Position numbers and translations under genes: made by a program
Shown: positions 49,528 to 60,595 of the stretch, in pieces
Layout: each line of letters starts with the position of its first letter
Numbering within the stretch: the first letter of the stretch is position 1
Notes under the pieces: model-generated
Database searches by the model: none
Seen by the model: only the letters and a program-made list of their open reading frames with translations
Told to the model about the DNA's origin: nothing
Assembly (NCBI GenBank): GCA_023079485.1
Contig: CM041084.1
Location: 10,042,609-10,106,608 of the forward strand
DNA from: Archilochus colubris
Taxonomy: Eukaryota; Chordata; Aves; Apodiformes; Trochilidae
Length of the DNA stretch: 64,000 bases
Direction: 5' to 3'

Positions 49528-51590
49528 AAGAAGGACAAATGTTAGAAAATTTAAGTCTTTACTGAACTTTAGATACATTTTTCAGGCAGATGATGACTTA
49601 GACATTTTCCTTGATGCAAGTCCCTAATAACAACTTGCCATATGCACTAGAGCCAGCACAAGGAGAGAGCTTCAATTTCATAGTGTATTTTTTAGCCACA
49701 AAATGAGAAGGAAAAAAAATCCTTATTCTGTATTTGCAAAGGGGTTGGCAGAGTAATCCCTGTTCTTCAAAATAATCCCCATTTTCTACTGTAATAGAAT
49801 AAACTGTCACCCACTTGGTTTCTGAAGCATCAAATCACTGCAAAACTACACTCAGGTGACACACATTTTTGGATGCCATTCATGTACTACTCCTAAGTCT
49901 GTTTTCAAACATGTATCTGTCTGTAAGCATGATCTTGGATTAATGAAAAACATCCTTTCCTGTTTTGAATTTGTAACAGTCTGTAACAGCAGAAACTGGA
50001 TATTAAGATCTAAAGGTGGCAACTGCCACTGACTTAGTACAATGGAGCAAATTAATGTGTCTAAGACTATTATTGAACTGAACATTTGTTAAAATCTTTT
50101 TAATTAAACATATGCTTTAGAATAGTGTGTTTGAATAAAAAGTGAAACAAGTAGTGCCCTGGGAGTTTTACTTTTAGTTTTGGGGTTTTTTTTTAAAAGC
50201 TTTGCAGTGCTGTAAAATAATTTGAGCATAACCTCTTTAGACAAAAGAAAATATGTATTCTGTTCAATAAACATCTAAGAACAGGAAAATAATATGAATG
50301 CAGAGAAACTGCACAAGAGTGGTGACAAATGGTGCTTCCATAGTGGAGTAACTGTTGGCTGCTGGCACCCTTTTCTGTCAATAACTTTTTGAGTCTAAAC
50401 ACATTGTCTGAGCATGTTGATGATGTTTCTTTCTTTCTATTTAGTCCTTTACACTGCCTGTAATGTGAGATAATAAGGTAAACATTTCTCAGTTACTTAG
50501 ATGTGACAGAATAACTGCTGCCTCCCAAACACCACTCTTTCCCAAATGGCAGCAGTTTTTGCAAGTGGAAGTATGGAGAAGGCAGCTCTGGAGACATTTA
50601 CTAAATGGAGAATATGGGTAGCACCATATAAATTGTTTGGAACAGTCAACCCCAATTAAATAACTCTGAAATGCTTACAGCATGAAGGGTGAAAGGCTGC
50701 CAGATAACTTTTCTCAAGCCAAAATTTCCAGATGGAGTTGCCAAGGAAGGTTTCTGACACAATGAGTTAGCAGAACTAACTGCTAACTTTGACAAGTGAC
50801 TTCAGAACTTGCTCTCATAATATTGTTTGCTGTTGGATAATAACATTATAGAAAGTATAGTCTTCTAAGCAGTGAAAATGCTTGGAGTTAGCACAGAAAT
50901 CATTGGAACAGACTGAATATGGCATGAAGACTGATCAGACTTCTTTTTAAATATAACGCAGTTAAAACGTTGATCCTTAAAACCTGTGATTGATTTCCTC
51001 CATTTTTAAAGGTATTATTCTCACAATCAGGCTCTGTTCCATTATTTTCTTCACTCTTCCTCCTCCTCTCAAATACTTTCAGTATCAGCCATGCTCTGGG
51101 CTTGCTTTCATGCCATTACATCGACATCTGATGAGAATTCTCAGCTCAGGTATTCTGGTCTCCTATATTTTCCTGATACTCAGTTTATTTCTGTCACCTC
51201 ACTGACTACTTACAAAGATCTCCTTCCTACTACTGAAGCCATTTTTTATTGCTAGTTATCCCTGTCACCTTTCTCTGTGAGTCTTCCATTCTTTCCACAT
51301 TCTTGAGCAGACAGAAGGCACTGCATGGGTGGGTATAAGTGCATCATACTTTTATTGACTTTGTCACATCACCTATCCAAAGAACTTGAAATTATCCATT
51401 TTCATTGTTGAATGGCAGGCAGAATGACCTCATTATTCAAAGACTTGAATCTTCAACTTCTATTTTTAATAAAGTGGAAATCTTGAGGCTCATCTGTAGT
51501 GTAACAAGGCAACCAGGTGCCCGTAATTGCCAGGGAGTGAGCATGAGCTTGTGTCAAGCCCACCTGTGCCCAATTAGGGTGGGCCCCCAC

Positions 51591-51601
51591 TGCGCATGAG
51601 C
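51591..51601 (+). promoter_or_regulatory. NRF1-like site in LTR-like insertion
   Basis: TGCGCATGAGC, identical to 18515-18525, retaining its CpG. It sits 15 nt before the AATAAAAGG box at 51616-51624. Confidence 0.4.
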
Positions 51602-51615
51602 AGGACCAGGGGGCC

Positions 51616-51624
51616 AATAAAAGG
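51616..51624 (+). promoter_or_regulatory. TATA-like box of LTR-like insertion
   Basis: AATAAAAGG is preserved, with its CC prefix and GTGAG suffix, in both copies of the element. Function is inferred from position only. Confidence 0.4.
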
Positions 51625-51742
51625 TGAGTCCTGAGACACAAGCTCTGCTCAGTCCTGAGCACGCTTTGCAGAGAAGTCAGTCGCTCTTGGAGCACTGTAT
51701 TACCTTCATTGTGTCACTAGCGCTCATCGCCGTCAGGGTGAG

Positions 51743-51816
51743 GCTCTGGTGGCGCAGCCGGCTAAGACCCAGTACTGCAATGCTGAAGGCCCCAGGATCG
51801 AGACTCCTAGCTGTCA
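51743..51816 (+). repeat. tRNA-derived SINE head or tRNA pseudogene
   Basis: TGGCGCAGCCGG at 51750-51761 matches the pol III A-box consensus TRGCNNAGYNGG at every position. A 5-bp stem follows (CAGTA at 51770-51774 with TGCTG at 51781-51785) around a 6-nt loop containing TGC, and then a B-box-like GGATCGAGACT at 51795-51805. Spacing is tRNA-like and AGGA/TCCT forms a short T stem. The acceptor strands do not pair, so it is not a working tRNA. It could be the head of a SINE; no poly-A or CR1-type tail was recognised downstream. It begins about 15 nt after the right-hand duplication of the preceding insertion. Confidence 0.45.
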
Positions 51817-53462
51817 CAATGAACATGCTGGTTGTAGATCAATGCTCCAACAAGATAGGAAGGGTGAGAATCACTGCTTTTGTAATTCCCTTTCACAGGA
51901 GGGAGTTTCTGCTTGGTAGTTTATTCAACTACCTGAACACAAAACGTAGTTGATAAAACAGCTGAAGAATCCTCTAATCAGACATGTCTTCACACAGTAC
52001 ATACTGCAGAATCACTTGGCCATCTCCAGCTGCTCTCACCCCTATAACATGCTGTTTAAGAGAAGAAACATCTCTAGAAGATCTCTAGATCCTAAACATG
52101 TGCATCCAGCAATCCAAAAAAGATAATTTGCAAAATGTTTTCCTATGTCTTGTATCAAATCAGTAATAGAACTGTTAAAAAAAAACAAAACAAAAAAGAG
52201 TACAACTGTTCCAAACAATTATTCTTGTCCATGTTTTATGATATAATGTACTTTTGTTGACTGTCTAGTATTCATTTCTCTTAACTCATTTCCCAGTCTT
52301 TGCTAAGATCCAGCTGCAATTCAAGCCTGCCAATGAGCAATTGGATAACTTTTGTTTTGAGGTCTAGGACTTCTTTGGAGAAGCATTGCTTTCTGGCACA
52401 CGAAGTTTCAGCTGTCTCCCACATAGCTATTTAAATTGAACATCCAGAGAATAGACATTCATCTTTCTATAAACACCATGTGGTTTGTTTTTCTTTTATC
52501 TTGCAGCATATTTTCTTCTCTCTGGACCGTCTCCCGTTCCCCAGCTGCTTTGAGATACACATATTCTCTTCATGCTATAGGTCTGTTGCATGCCCACTTC
52601 TTCATATCATAAACCATCTTTTCTCTCAGTCCTCACCTATGTCATTCACAAATATTTCTGCTCTGCTTTCTCTTTAAACACTGCAGAATTCACTCTGGGG
52701 GAGATGATAGGAAGTTCTCTCAAAATGATTTTCAGCAAGCACCAATTGAAAGGCAAGCCCAAGTGTAATGTGGACTTGAAATCTTGTGTAATCTAGCTGC
52801 CCTCATTTTCCTGACTGTTAAAAACAAAGCAAATGTATCTAAAATGTAATAATTTGCACTGTGATTGTTTACAGAACTGGACATACAATCATAATATACA
52901 ATTCCCAAAGTTAATTACATGACTACTGCAGTGAACAGGAATTTTGTTTTGCTGCTCCAGTAATTCTAATGAGTTTTACATAGGAAATGTCCCATGAACA
53001 TTCTCAAATGATATTCTTTTGCAAATACTTCATGTTCAATATACATTCCAGTCGGCTAACAATTAAAGTAAGATATAAACAGCCATCATTTTTTATGGCT
53101 GCGATAATATCAGGTTCTCAATTACAGGGCTATCTACTTTCTTTACATGCAACATCAAATCTGTAATTCATTGAAAAATAAAATTAGGTTTTCACTTCCC
53201 CCAGGCTCATAAACAGGATGCATATTAAAGAAAGAACAACATAAATAAACATAAATAAAGGCAACTGCTCATTTAATAGGAAGCAGATAAATTTTGAAGG
53301 CAACACATTTTAATGGCCTTGGCATCTGTTTTACATTTCTCCTACAGTGCAATTTCTTTTCATTAAAACAAAATTCTTGCCTAACTAACAGTAAAGAATA
53401 ATGGCTATATTTACTGCACAAGGCTGAACTAATCTATAATTCATGCTTAAAAGTTTACTTAC

Positions 53463-53532
53463 TATAATAGAAATTAAAATTGGTATTCGTATAACCCACC
53501 AGGGACCACCATGCTCATTTGTATCCCAGCAA
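53463..53532 (-). CDS. VIPR2: VIPR2 exon 9 (ECL2, TM5)
   Basis: 70 nt: acceptor ttcatAG, one base completing Gly, then 23 codons CWDTNEHGGPWWVIRIPIL followed by ISII, then donor gtaagt. The leading Cys is the ECL2 cysteine that, across class B1, pairs with the Cys at the top of TM3 (in exon 7 here). CWDTN and PWWVIRIPIL are nearly identical to human VPAC2, except that the residues between (EHGG) replace the human DHSV. This loop contacts VIP and PACAP in the family. The 70-nt length and phase match the family gene structure. Confidence 0.94.
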
Positions 53533-54847
53533 CTATGAAAAAAAAAAATGTTAACATTAATTTCATCTGGTAAGCAAGGTCTGTGAGAAGTATTTATTAT
53601 ATACAAGTCAGGACACACTAAAAAAATGTCTGTTCTTGTTTAGAATTTGGCATTCAATCTTTTTCTGATTTTAATTTTATTTCACTGGTTTTGATATGCA
53701 TATGCAGATAATCCTAAATATCAGGCACTCTAGACTGGACCATTACACATCACAGAAGGCTGTAGGAAAAACAAGCTTAAGTTTCTCTTTGTTTAGGACA
53801 CTTTTCCAATAATCCCTTGACACCAGCCTCTGGAGAGCAGGAAGGTTTAAAGCAATTGACAGGTGAAATTGAAATGACATAATTCCTTGTGGGATATTTA
53901 GGTTATAGATTGCTGGAGCTGGTTTAAGACCTGAAATTTTCTCTGAAAATCTGAAATTTTCTCTGTCAGCTCAGCATTTTGGGGGTGAAATACTCTGAGT
54001 ATAAATGCTCTGAAAAATTAATCTTAAGGAAGGGCAATAGCCTTCAGAGTTTCTCCAACTATGATCATAATGACAAAGGAAACAGGAGTTAGTTTTCATT
54101 TTACATGTTAGATGTCTCGTAAAGAAAAAGTAGAAATTATGTAGGACACGATTTTTCAGCTTTATTACAGAATCAATTGAAAAATATTAGTTAAGCTGAA
54201 AAAAAAAGTGTCAAATCTGTTTGTTGCACTAGGTAGGAATTCTCTCCCTGTCCTTGGGGCCAACAGGAGCAGCAAGTGTGATCTTCCTACAGAATTCTTA
54301 TCTCAGTTCCCATTTCCATGCTAGGAGCTAGTCCTAGCACTAGTTAGTCCTGTTTTACCTGGATACATGCATCTTACATATATGTACATATGTATAGCAC
54401 ATTGCTTCACTGCTGGGAATGTAACCTAGGTATACCCAAAATTATCTTGATTTAAATCTTTTTAGTTTCTAGTAATAAAATTAGAATGATCAGCATCTTA
54501 GTGCTCTATATTGCAACACTGAGCTCAAGGACCCCCTCTGCTATTTTAGAGTATTATTTTCACTTCCAAAAAAAGAAATGTAAATGTGGGTCTCAAGGGT
54601 TAACTTTAGTCATAATCTATCTCTGCCCAAACCTGCCTTCAGAGTTTTTCAAATAAATGCCAAGCATAAACAGCATGCTGAAGGGTTCTTATACACCTGT
54701 CCCTTTATTGCCTTATCTGAAATTTCAGTTCTGTGCTTGTCCCTTTCAGAACACTAAAATACCTTTGTGTGAACACCACCATGTCCCAGGATAGGATTGA
54801 ACTGGTGCAGTTGGAGTGTTTAAGCTTTCTCTCCTCCACACACTTAC
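53533..54847 (-). other. VIPR2 intron 8
   Basis: About 1.3 kb with a gtaagt donor and a ttcatag acceptor. It contains only a short internal duplication near 53930-53965 (ctgaaattttctctg twice). No mobile element is recognised. Confidence 0.8.
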
Positions 54848-54908
54848 CCAGTGTCCTCTAAAATGATTCGTGTCACTGTCCATGTAATAATGAATATGGT
54901 GGGAATTC
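54848..54908 (-). CDS. VIPR2: VIPR2 exon 8 (end of TM4, ECL2)
   Basis: 61 nt: acceptor tttttcAG, donor gtaagt. With the flanking split Gly codons it encodes GIPTIFIITWTVTRIILEDTG. The human counterpart is GLPTVCIGAWTAARLYLEDTG, so G-PT, W-T, R and LEDTG are kept while the membrane-facing positions are replaced by isoleucine. It covers the outer half of TM4 and the start of ECL2. The length equals the family's usual 61-nt exon. It is the most diverged of the eight VIPR2 exons here. Confidence 0.92.
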
Positions 54909-54954
54909 CTGAAAAATTCAAAGTAAGTTTAGAGATGTTCACAAAAATGAAGGT

Positions 54955-54979
54955 ACACACACAAACACACACAAACACA
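54955..54979. repeat. (CA)-rich microsatellite
   Basis: Alternating acacacacaaacacacacaa units about 50 nt upstream of VIPR2 exon 8 on the - strand, where it reads as GT-rich. Confidence 0.8.
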
Positions 54980-55741
54980 ATTTTTCAGCCTGCTAGTAAC
55001 TAACTCTTCCCCAAATATACAGCTCACAGTAAACAGTTAAGTGAATGGAAGGAGATGCCCATCTGATGAGCTACATGATGTAAGCAATATATTACAAAGA
55101 AAGACTGCAGGGAAGTGGGTTTATTTGTTATAAAAATGCAGTCATCATGACTAATACTCAAAGACCACCACTTTCTAAGCTATCAGAGTGACCTACAAGG
55201 AAAGAGGTACAAGTTACACATTCCCAATACATTTTCAAGGAATATAATATAAAACAAGTGTCAATCATTTGGTAAAGGAACCATTTCCACACACAATGTA
55301 ATTCCCATTTCCCAGCAATAGCTAAATATTTTATGATCACCTATTACTAGAAGCCTTAATATGCTTTGTAAAAATATCATTGCACTTTCTGGAAATGAAA
55401 CGTGTTTAAAACCAGATGAAGAATATCATTGGGCTTTTCAAAAAGGCAAATACAACATGTGCAGCTAAACTTTATCCTCCCATGTGAGTCCATTCTGCAT
55501 CATATGTTTGTGGTGGCAGTCCTTTTACTATTCCATCTCCTTCCCAACCCTTGGGCATTTTGCAGAGTGGCACAGGGCAGAGCCATGCCCAGGAGCACAT
55601 CAGCAGCAATGCTTCAGTTGTTTTTTGTTTTTCACTATCTCCCATGAACAGGAGACACTAGTGAGTCTAAGGAGTCATCCAACAGAAATGGCATGAATGA
55701 AATATTGTACCTTGGAATGAAATATTGAACCTGACTAACAC

Positions 55742-55784
55742 ATACACACACACAAAAAAAAAACCCCAAAAAACCCAAAAAACA
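55742..55784. repeat. A/C-rich simple repeat
   Basis: An acacacac run followed by A-runs with CCCC and CCC interruptions, in VIPR2 intron 7 close to the exon 7 donor. Confidence 0.75.
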
Positions 55785-55813
55785 GGATTACTGGAGGATA
55801 TCTAAGTTGTTAC

Positions 55814-55964
55814 CCCATCCAATCAGCAGGTAGATCGTGAAGTGTCTGTTGGGGGAGAAGATGAGCACAAGCAGGATGTGGAGGTAAAGTCCTTCAACTA
55901 AGAGCCAGTAAAAATTTGCCATAACACCGTACTGAAAAAAGACCAAAATAGCCTTGCAGCCCAC
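55814..55964 (-). CDS. VIPR2: VIPR2 exon 7 (TM3, ICL2, TM4)
   Basis: 151 nt: acceptor atttcAG, donor gtaaca after the first base of a Gly codon. It encodes [20 protein letters not shown], then [20 protein letters not shown] and [10 protein letters not shown]. The Cys in VGCK is the conserved TM3 cysteine of the class B1 disulfide, EGLYLH carries the conserved Glu of the TM3 activation network, and the GW of LLIGWG is the TM4 tryptophan. Compared with human VPAC2, ICL2 reads SPNRHFTIY in place of PPRRCFLAY. Length and phase agree with the human exon. Confidence 0.95.
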
Positions 55965-58831
55965 CTGAAATATGAAAATAGGGATCAGAGTTGTTGCAGA
56001 AATGCTGCATTATACTGTATTAATATAGTCCTTAACTCTCCATGTAGTACTAGTAACCCAGGTCAAGTGGAAATTTATTTTCTAGAGTCAAGCAAACTGA
56101 GACATTGCAAATGTTACTATATATAGATTTATAAGGTAAATTAATGATAAAATTTATGTAGATGGCTGTCATAGCAAATTTGGTCAGAAAATTTGAAAAC
56201 TTCGTAACAAAAATATTATAAAAAGTGGTGGTTATGAAAGTGTGCATTTCCAATGGTTAAGTCAATAAATGGCAAATACATTAAAATACCATCTACTAGG
56301 TTGGTACTAAATATATTAAAATCACAGCAGACTTCCTAAAATCTTAAACATTAAAAAAAAAGAAACTGCTTTAGGATTTTTTCCAAGCGAAATGGGAAAA
56401 GTAGTGGAAAATATAACTTTACATAATGAATACTCTAAGTAGATGAGAAAGAAGTTGAAAGAAAGTGAAAGCTGAAAATTGTGTGTTCCCTTTAGAAAAT
56501 GCTTTAGTGTTTCTTAATAAACAAACCACATGAGCACATATTGTACAATGAAGCCCCAACAGTCTGTGTTACTCTTCAGAATTAATTTTCAGGGGTCTGT
56601 GCTGCTGATGTTCCACAGTTCTGTCTGCTGCCACTTTCATACTTCACAGCAGGAATCTGGGATGTGAGAATTGAACATAAATATGTTTCTGATGAGACTG
56701 AGCTGAGAAATGTGATGATTTTGTGAATGTAACAGATGAAAAAAAATGCACAAAGCAAAACTTCAAGTTTCTGCCTGCTTTACTTCCTTCCCAATTTTAA
56801 ATACCCTTCATGCCTCCACTGTTTCTGTTAAAATTCCAAGTGTACCAAATACTTAAGTAGGTAACCTGCTCTTTCAGTGACTGATTTCTCTACCTAACTA
56901 GGGTGTCTATGATAAAACAAGGTGCCCTCAGGGATCCCAGTCACCAGCTGCTAAGCCAGAGGGCACAGACCTCCTAGAGATATTTCTTTGTATCTTTCAG
57001 TCCCTTGTGGTGTCCCATATATCTCAGTGCAGCCCAAGTAACATATATGTCTGTATTTCTACCTTCCTACCTGCCTATGCAGACAAAAAAGTAAAATTTC
57101 ACTTCACTTCACCTAATTTGAGATGTATACAAGCCAAGTTTCTGGTGTAAGTCACCTGCTAGCCAACCAGCTCCCTTTACAGGTCATGAAGAGAGACAGG
57201 CATGTCCAAAAACATCTTAAAGCAGATGAGATAAACAGTCCACTGAGAAACACAAAACCCCAGATAAAAGATTAGTTCAGCCATCTAATTTTGTAAGATT
57301 AATCTTACCTTTGGACTTTGTATCCACTGAAAGGATACCCATTGCAAACCAGCAACGGGCCAGAACATTTAACATGGAGAAAATTAAACATTTCTAAATG
57401 CAAGCTGATGCTTCTGACTACTTGAAACCAGGTTAGCAGTCAAAGTCTAAAATTTCTGTAATCTCTTTTAAATTCCAATGCTTATATTCATTATAGTCTC
57501 CATTTACATACCAAAACCCCACATCAGAATAATCAGCTCTTCCTTCAGCTGCTCTCATATCAGGTGTATTTCCAGATGCTGAGGAGTGAAGGTGTCTGTC
57601 AGTAAAGAGTTAGTCAAAATCATGTCTCCGGGACTTTCAAATCTGGGACCTAGTTACACTGTGGTTTGCATTGTGTGCTTTTAGACATCTGTGGCACATC
57701 AGTGCAGCAGAACTGTGGAACATCACATGCACAGCAAAAGGTAAGAAAGGTGGCAAAAACCCAATGCAAGACCAAAGAGCCGAGCTGGTGTCAGATCATC
57801 CCAAATATAGCGCAACAGAAACTGCTTGGCAGTCCACAAAGTTGGACATAGAATAACCGAGAATAACTGGAGAATAAATGCAATTGCAGAAATCAAGTAG
57901 TATTTTGAGAGTCCATTGACTAATGTTTCAAGGACCTAAGAACTTTGAATTGCCCCTGGTAGTCTCCTGCTAACTCCTTTGCCTACTTTGTGTCTGCTAG
58001 CTCAGACACTATCTGTCTTCATTAGAAGTATCCCAGATTATGAATCCATACATACAGCTTGGTAGTCACTGCTAAGAACTTTTTGCTTTGGGACAATATG
58101 GCTTCATCAATCTACAAACAGTTTCCTTCCATTTTTGACTCACAAGCTTAAACTGTAGTAAATTAAATTCAGAAGGTATTCATCAATATTTGTAGGGTTC
58201 TTCTGCTGCACTTTTGACTGAAACAACAAAGGCAGAGAATAGGGAATATCGTATTGTGGTCAGTCTTTAACAGCAAGACTTGAGATTTTTTAACCCTTGT
58301 TCATGAAAATATAGTAAACATGCTAGCTTGCCTGGGATGCAGAAAACAAAACTTCTGTCACAGCCAGAAGCTACAAAAGAGTTAATAAAGAAAATTCCTG
58401 CAAATATTTAATTCTCTGACTTATATATCTCCCTTCACTGATACCTGTCCAACTCCTGGCCCCCTGATAAATCTGATGGAACATTTCCAGACAGGTAGGC
58501 TTTAATCATTCCCAGATGATGGCACTCTTGTTTGTCCTAAGCTCTCCCAGCTTTATTAATGCAGTGGTAATACTTATTCTGATATAAATTCTGGTTATGA
58601 TTTGTTTTTGTAGATGACATGTTCCTTCATGGACGTGCAAAACTATATTATCTCACTTGTGCTGCAACATTTTTTCTCTGGCTACTTCTAACAGACCATT
58701 TTGCAAGTCACTGTGTTCTCTGCAGAGCTGTCTACACTGACAGCTTGGTATTCCTAAATATTTAAAATGAGCAGGAAGGAAAATTTAGTGACACAACAGT
58801 ATCATACCAGGTAGCAAATGAGTTTAATTAC
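55965..58831 (-). other. VIPR2 intron 6
   Basis: About 2.9 kb with a gtaattaaac donor and an atttcag acceptor. No mobile element, RNA gene or extra exon is recognised. The two overlapping 61-codon frames near 57670 look like chance. Confidence 0.75.
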
Positions 58832-58973
58832 CCATGAGGTTTGATCCTCTGGACAGTGAGCTGTGTTGGAGCTTGAATAGAGAATATCATCCTTGACTAA
58901 AACAGAGATTGCTCTTAGGATGAAAGAGAGGAAGAGGTTCAGATGGATGTAGTTCCGAGTACAATGAAGTTTT
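58832..58973 (-). CDS. VIPR2: VIPR2 exon 6 (ICL1, TM2, ECL1)
   Basis: 142 nt: acceptor cttcttAG, one base completing Arg, then 47 codons: [47 protein letters not shown]; donor gtaatt. [20 protein letters not shown] is the ICL1/TM2 signature of secretin-family receptors (the His of IHLN and the basic CTRN). [12 protein letters not shown] is practically identical to human VPAC2 and unlike VPAC1. ECL1 ([11 protein letters not shown]) differs from human at several sites. It is the most 5' VIPR2 exon in the window: the TM1 exon must lie more than 5 kb further upstream, beyond position 64000. Confidence 0.95.
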
Positions 58974-59789
58974 CTAAGAAGAGATTTAAAAACAGGCATT
59001 TTAGATTTTAAGACACAAAGCTACAGACTTCTGCTACTCTCTGGTCATTTCTTAGTAATATGAATCATGAGTAAGAGTTTAACATTTCCCCTTCTGCCAT
59101 ATTGTCTGTGCTGTCTTGCTATTTTCTTTTGTCATCATCATCATCCTTATCATCGCTATAGGCTGTCCAAAATAAATAAATTATCTCTTACTCCTTTTCA
59201 GTATCACAGACCAAAAGATTCCACAGGTATTTCTCCCACACCTTAACAGAGCTGTAAACACTGATTACTGAATCCTTCTGTGTGTGTGCACTCAACCATA
59301 TGTTTTTCTTGCAAATAAAAATTAGTATTGTTCATGTATTTCAGATATGCTCTCACCTATTATTTTCAGATTTTTTTTTATTTATCTTCTGCATTTTTAT
59401 TACGTATATGGGGTTTTATCCCATAATCTGATTCTATACCAGAGCAATTAAAAATATGCATTAAAAAACTACATCACTTATTCTTTCTATCCAGTGAGAT
59501 GAAAACTTCTATTTAGCACAGCAGCTATGTGCAAACCTGACAAACAGGTAACAAATTAAATATTCCAAGCAAACAAATGAGTGCTAAGGGGAAGCAAGTT
59601 ATAATTCAAGGGCTTTTCACTTAAAAAAAATTCCCTTCAAGATCTTTCCCTTTAACAGAATTTTTAAAAAAACAAAACCTCAAAAAAAACAATGCTAAGA
59701 GTTATTTTTGGTCAAAACCAGCACCTTGAACTGCACCTGGACATACACCATAAGCCAGAGCATTTTAGCATTTACAAGCAATGAAAGAA

Positions 59790-60595
59790 TGAAGATGCAA
59801 TGCAAATCCAGAGGGACCATGACAGGCTTGAGAGATGGGTCCATCTCATCCTCATGAAGTTCAATAAAGCCGAGTGCAAGGTCTTGCACCTGGGTCAGGG
59901 CAATCCCAAGCACAATTTCAGGCTGGACAGAGAATGGGTTGAGAGCAGCTCTGAGGAAAGGGACTTGGGGTGCTGGTTGCTGAGAAACTCAACATGAGCT
60001 GTGTGGGCAGCAGGTCTGAGGGATACAATACTCCTCTCTATCCACTCTTGTGAGACCCAGTCTGGAGTCCTGTGTCCAGTTCTAGAGCCTCCAGAAGAAG
60101 AAAGATATGGAACTCTTGGAGACAGTCCAGAAGAGAGCCATGAAGATGATCAGAGGGATGGAGCCCTACCTCTATGAAGGCAAGCTGAGAGAGCTGGGGT
60201 TGTTCTGCCTAGAGAAGAGAAGGCTCTGGAGATACCTTAGAGCACCTTCCAATACCTGAAGGAGGACTAAAACAAAGCTGGGGAGGGACTTTTTATAAGG
60301 TCATGTAGTGATATGACAAGGGGTATTGGCTTTAAACTGGAAGGGATTAGAATTGGATTAGACATTAGGAAGAAATTGCTTCATGTGAGGGTGGTGAGAC
60401 ACTGGCACACGTTGCTCAGGGAAGTTGTGGCTGCTCCCTCCCTAGCAGTGTCCAAGGCCACATTGGTGGGGTTTAGAGCAACTGGATCTAGTGGAAGGTG
60501 TCCCTGCCCATGCTGGGGAGTTGGAACTGGATGATCTTTAAGGTCTCTTTGAACTGAATTCATTCTGCAACTCTATAATTTGATGATAGAATACT
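59790..60595 (+). mobile_element. CR1 LINE, 5'-truncated, in VIPR2 intron 5
   Basis: The + strand reads CR1 in sense. It starts in ORF2 (gagagatgggtccatctcat, then aagttcaataaagccgagtg and aggtcttgcacctgggtcag), passes through aagatgatcagagggatgga and agagagctggggttgttctg, and ends with ggatgatctttaaggtctct and a degenerate octamer tail. Peptide remnants include GFKLEGIRIGLDIRKKLLH and VRHWHTLLREVVAAPSLAV. Stops and frameshifts break the ORF. It is antisense to VIPR2, the only one of the four clear copies so placed, and its 3' end differs from the others, so it may be another CR1 subfamily. Confidence 0.92.

Larger units (their letters stand above)
51495..51721 (+). mobile_element. Short LTR-like insertion related to the LTR at 18420
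   Basis: Starts TGTAGTG and ends CACTAGC, close to the inverted complement CACTACA. It is flanked by GCTCATC on the left (51488-51494) and GCTCATC on the right (51722-51728), a 6-7 bp target-site duplication. The first 198 bp align with 18420-18615, including AAGCCCACCTGTGCC, an NRF1-like TGCGCATGAGC and AATAAAAGG. After CTTGGAG the two copies share no clear similarity and this one is about 100 bp shorter. It lies antisense to VIPR2 in intron 9. A non-autonomous LTR or a DNA transposon with an 8-bp duplication (seven of eight bases match) are alternatives. Confidence 0.6.
48202..53462 (-). other. VIPR2 intron 9
   Basis: The intron is about 5.3 kb, with donor gtaagtaaac and acceptor tttacag. 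It contains a diverged MIR-like stretch, the short LTR-like insertion and the tRNA-like piece listed separately. Nothing else is recognised. Confidence 0.8.
54909..55813 (-). other. VIPR2 intron 7
   Basis: About 0.9 kb with a gtaaca donor and a ttttcag acceptor. It contains an (ACAC)n stretch at its 3' end, an A/C-rich simple tract at its 5' end and a short 18-nt duplication near 55697-55732 (gaatgaaatattg twice). Confidence 0.8.

Noticed and set aside
51743..51816. Functional tRNA gene
   Set aside because: The A box is perfect, but the acceptor strands do not pair, the anticodon loop is one base short and the B box is degenerate.
59695..59913. 72-codon frame on the - strand as a VIPR2 exon
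   Set aside because: Most of it (59790-59913) is antisense to the CR1 copy at 59790-60595, and it has no receptor motifs.
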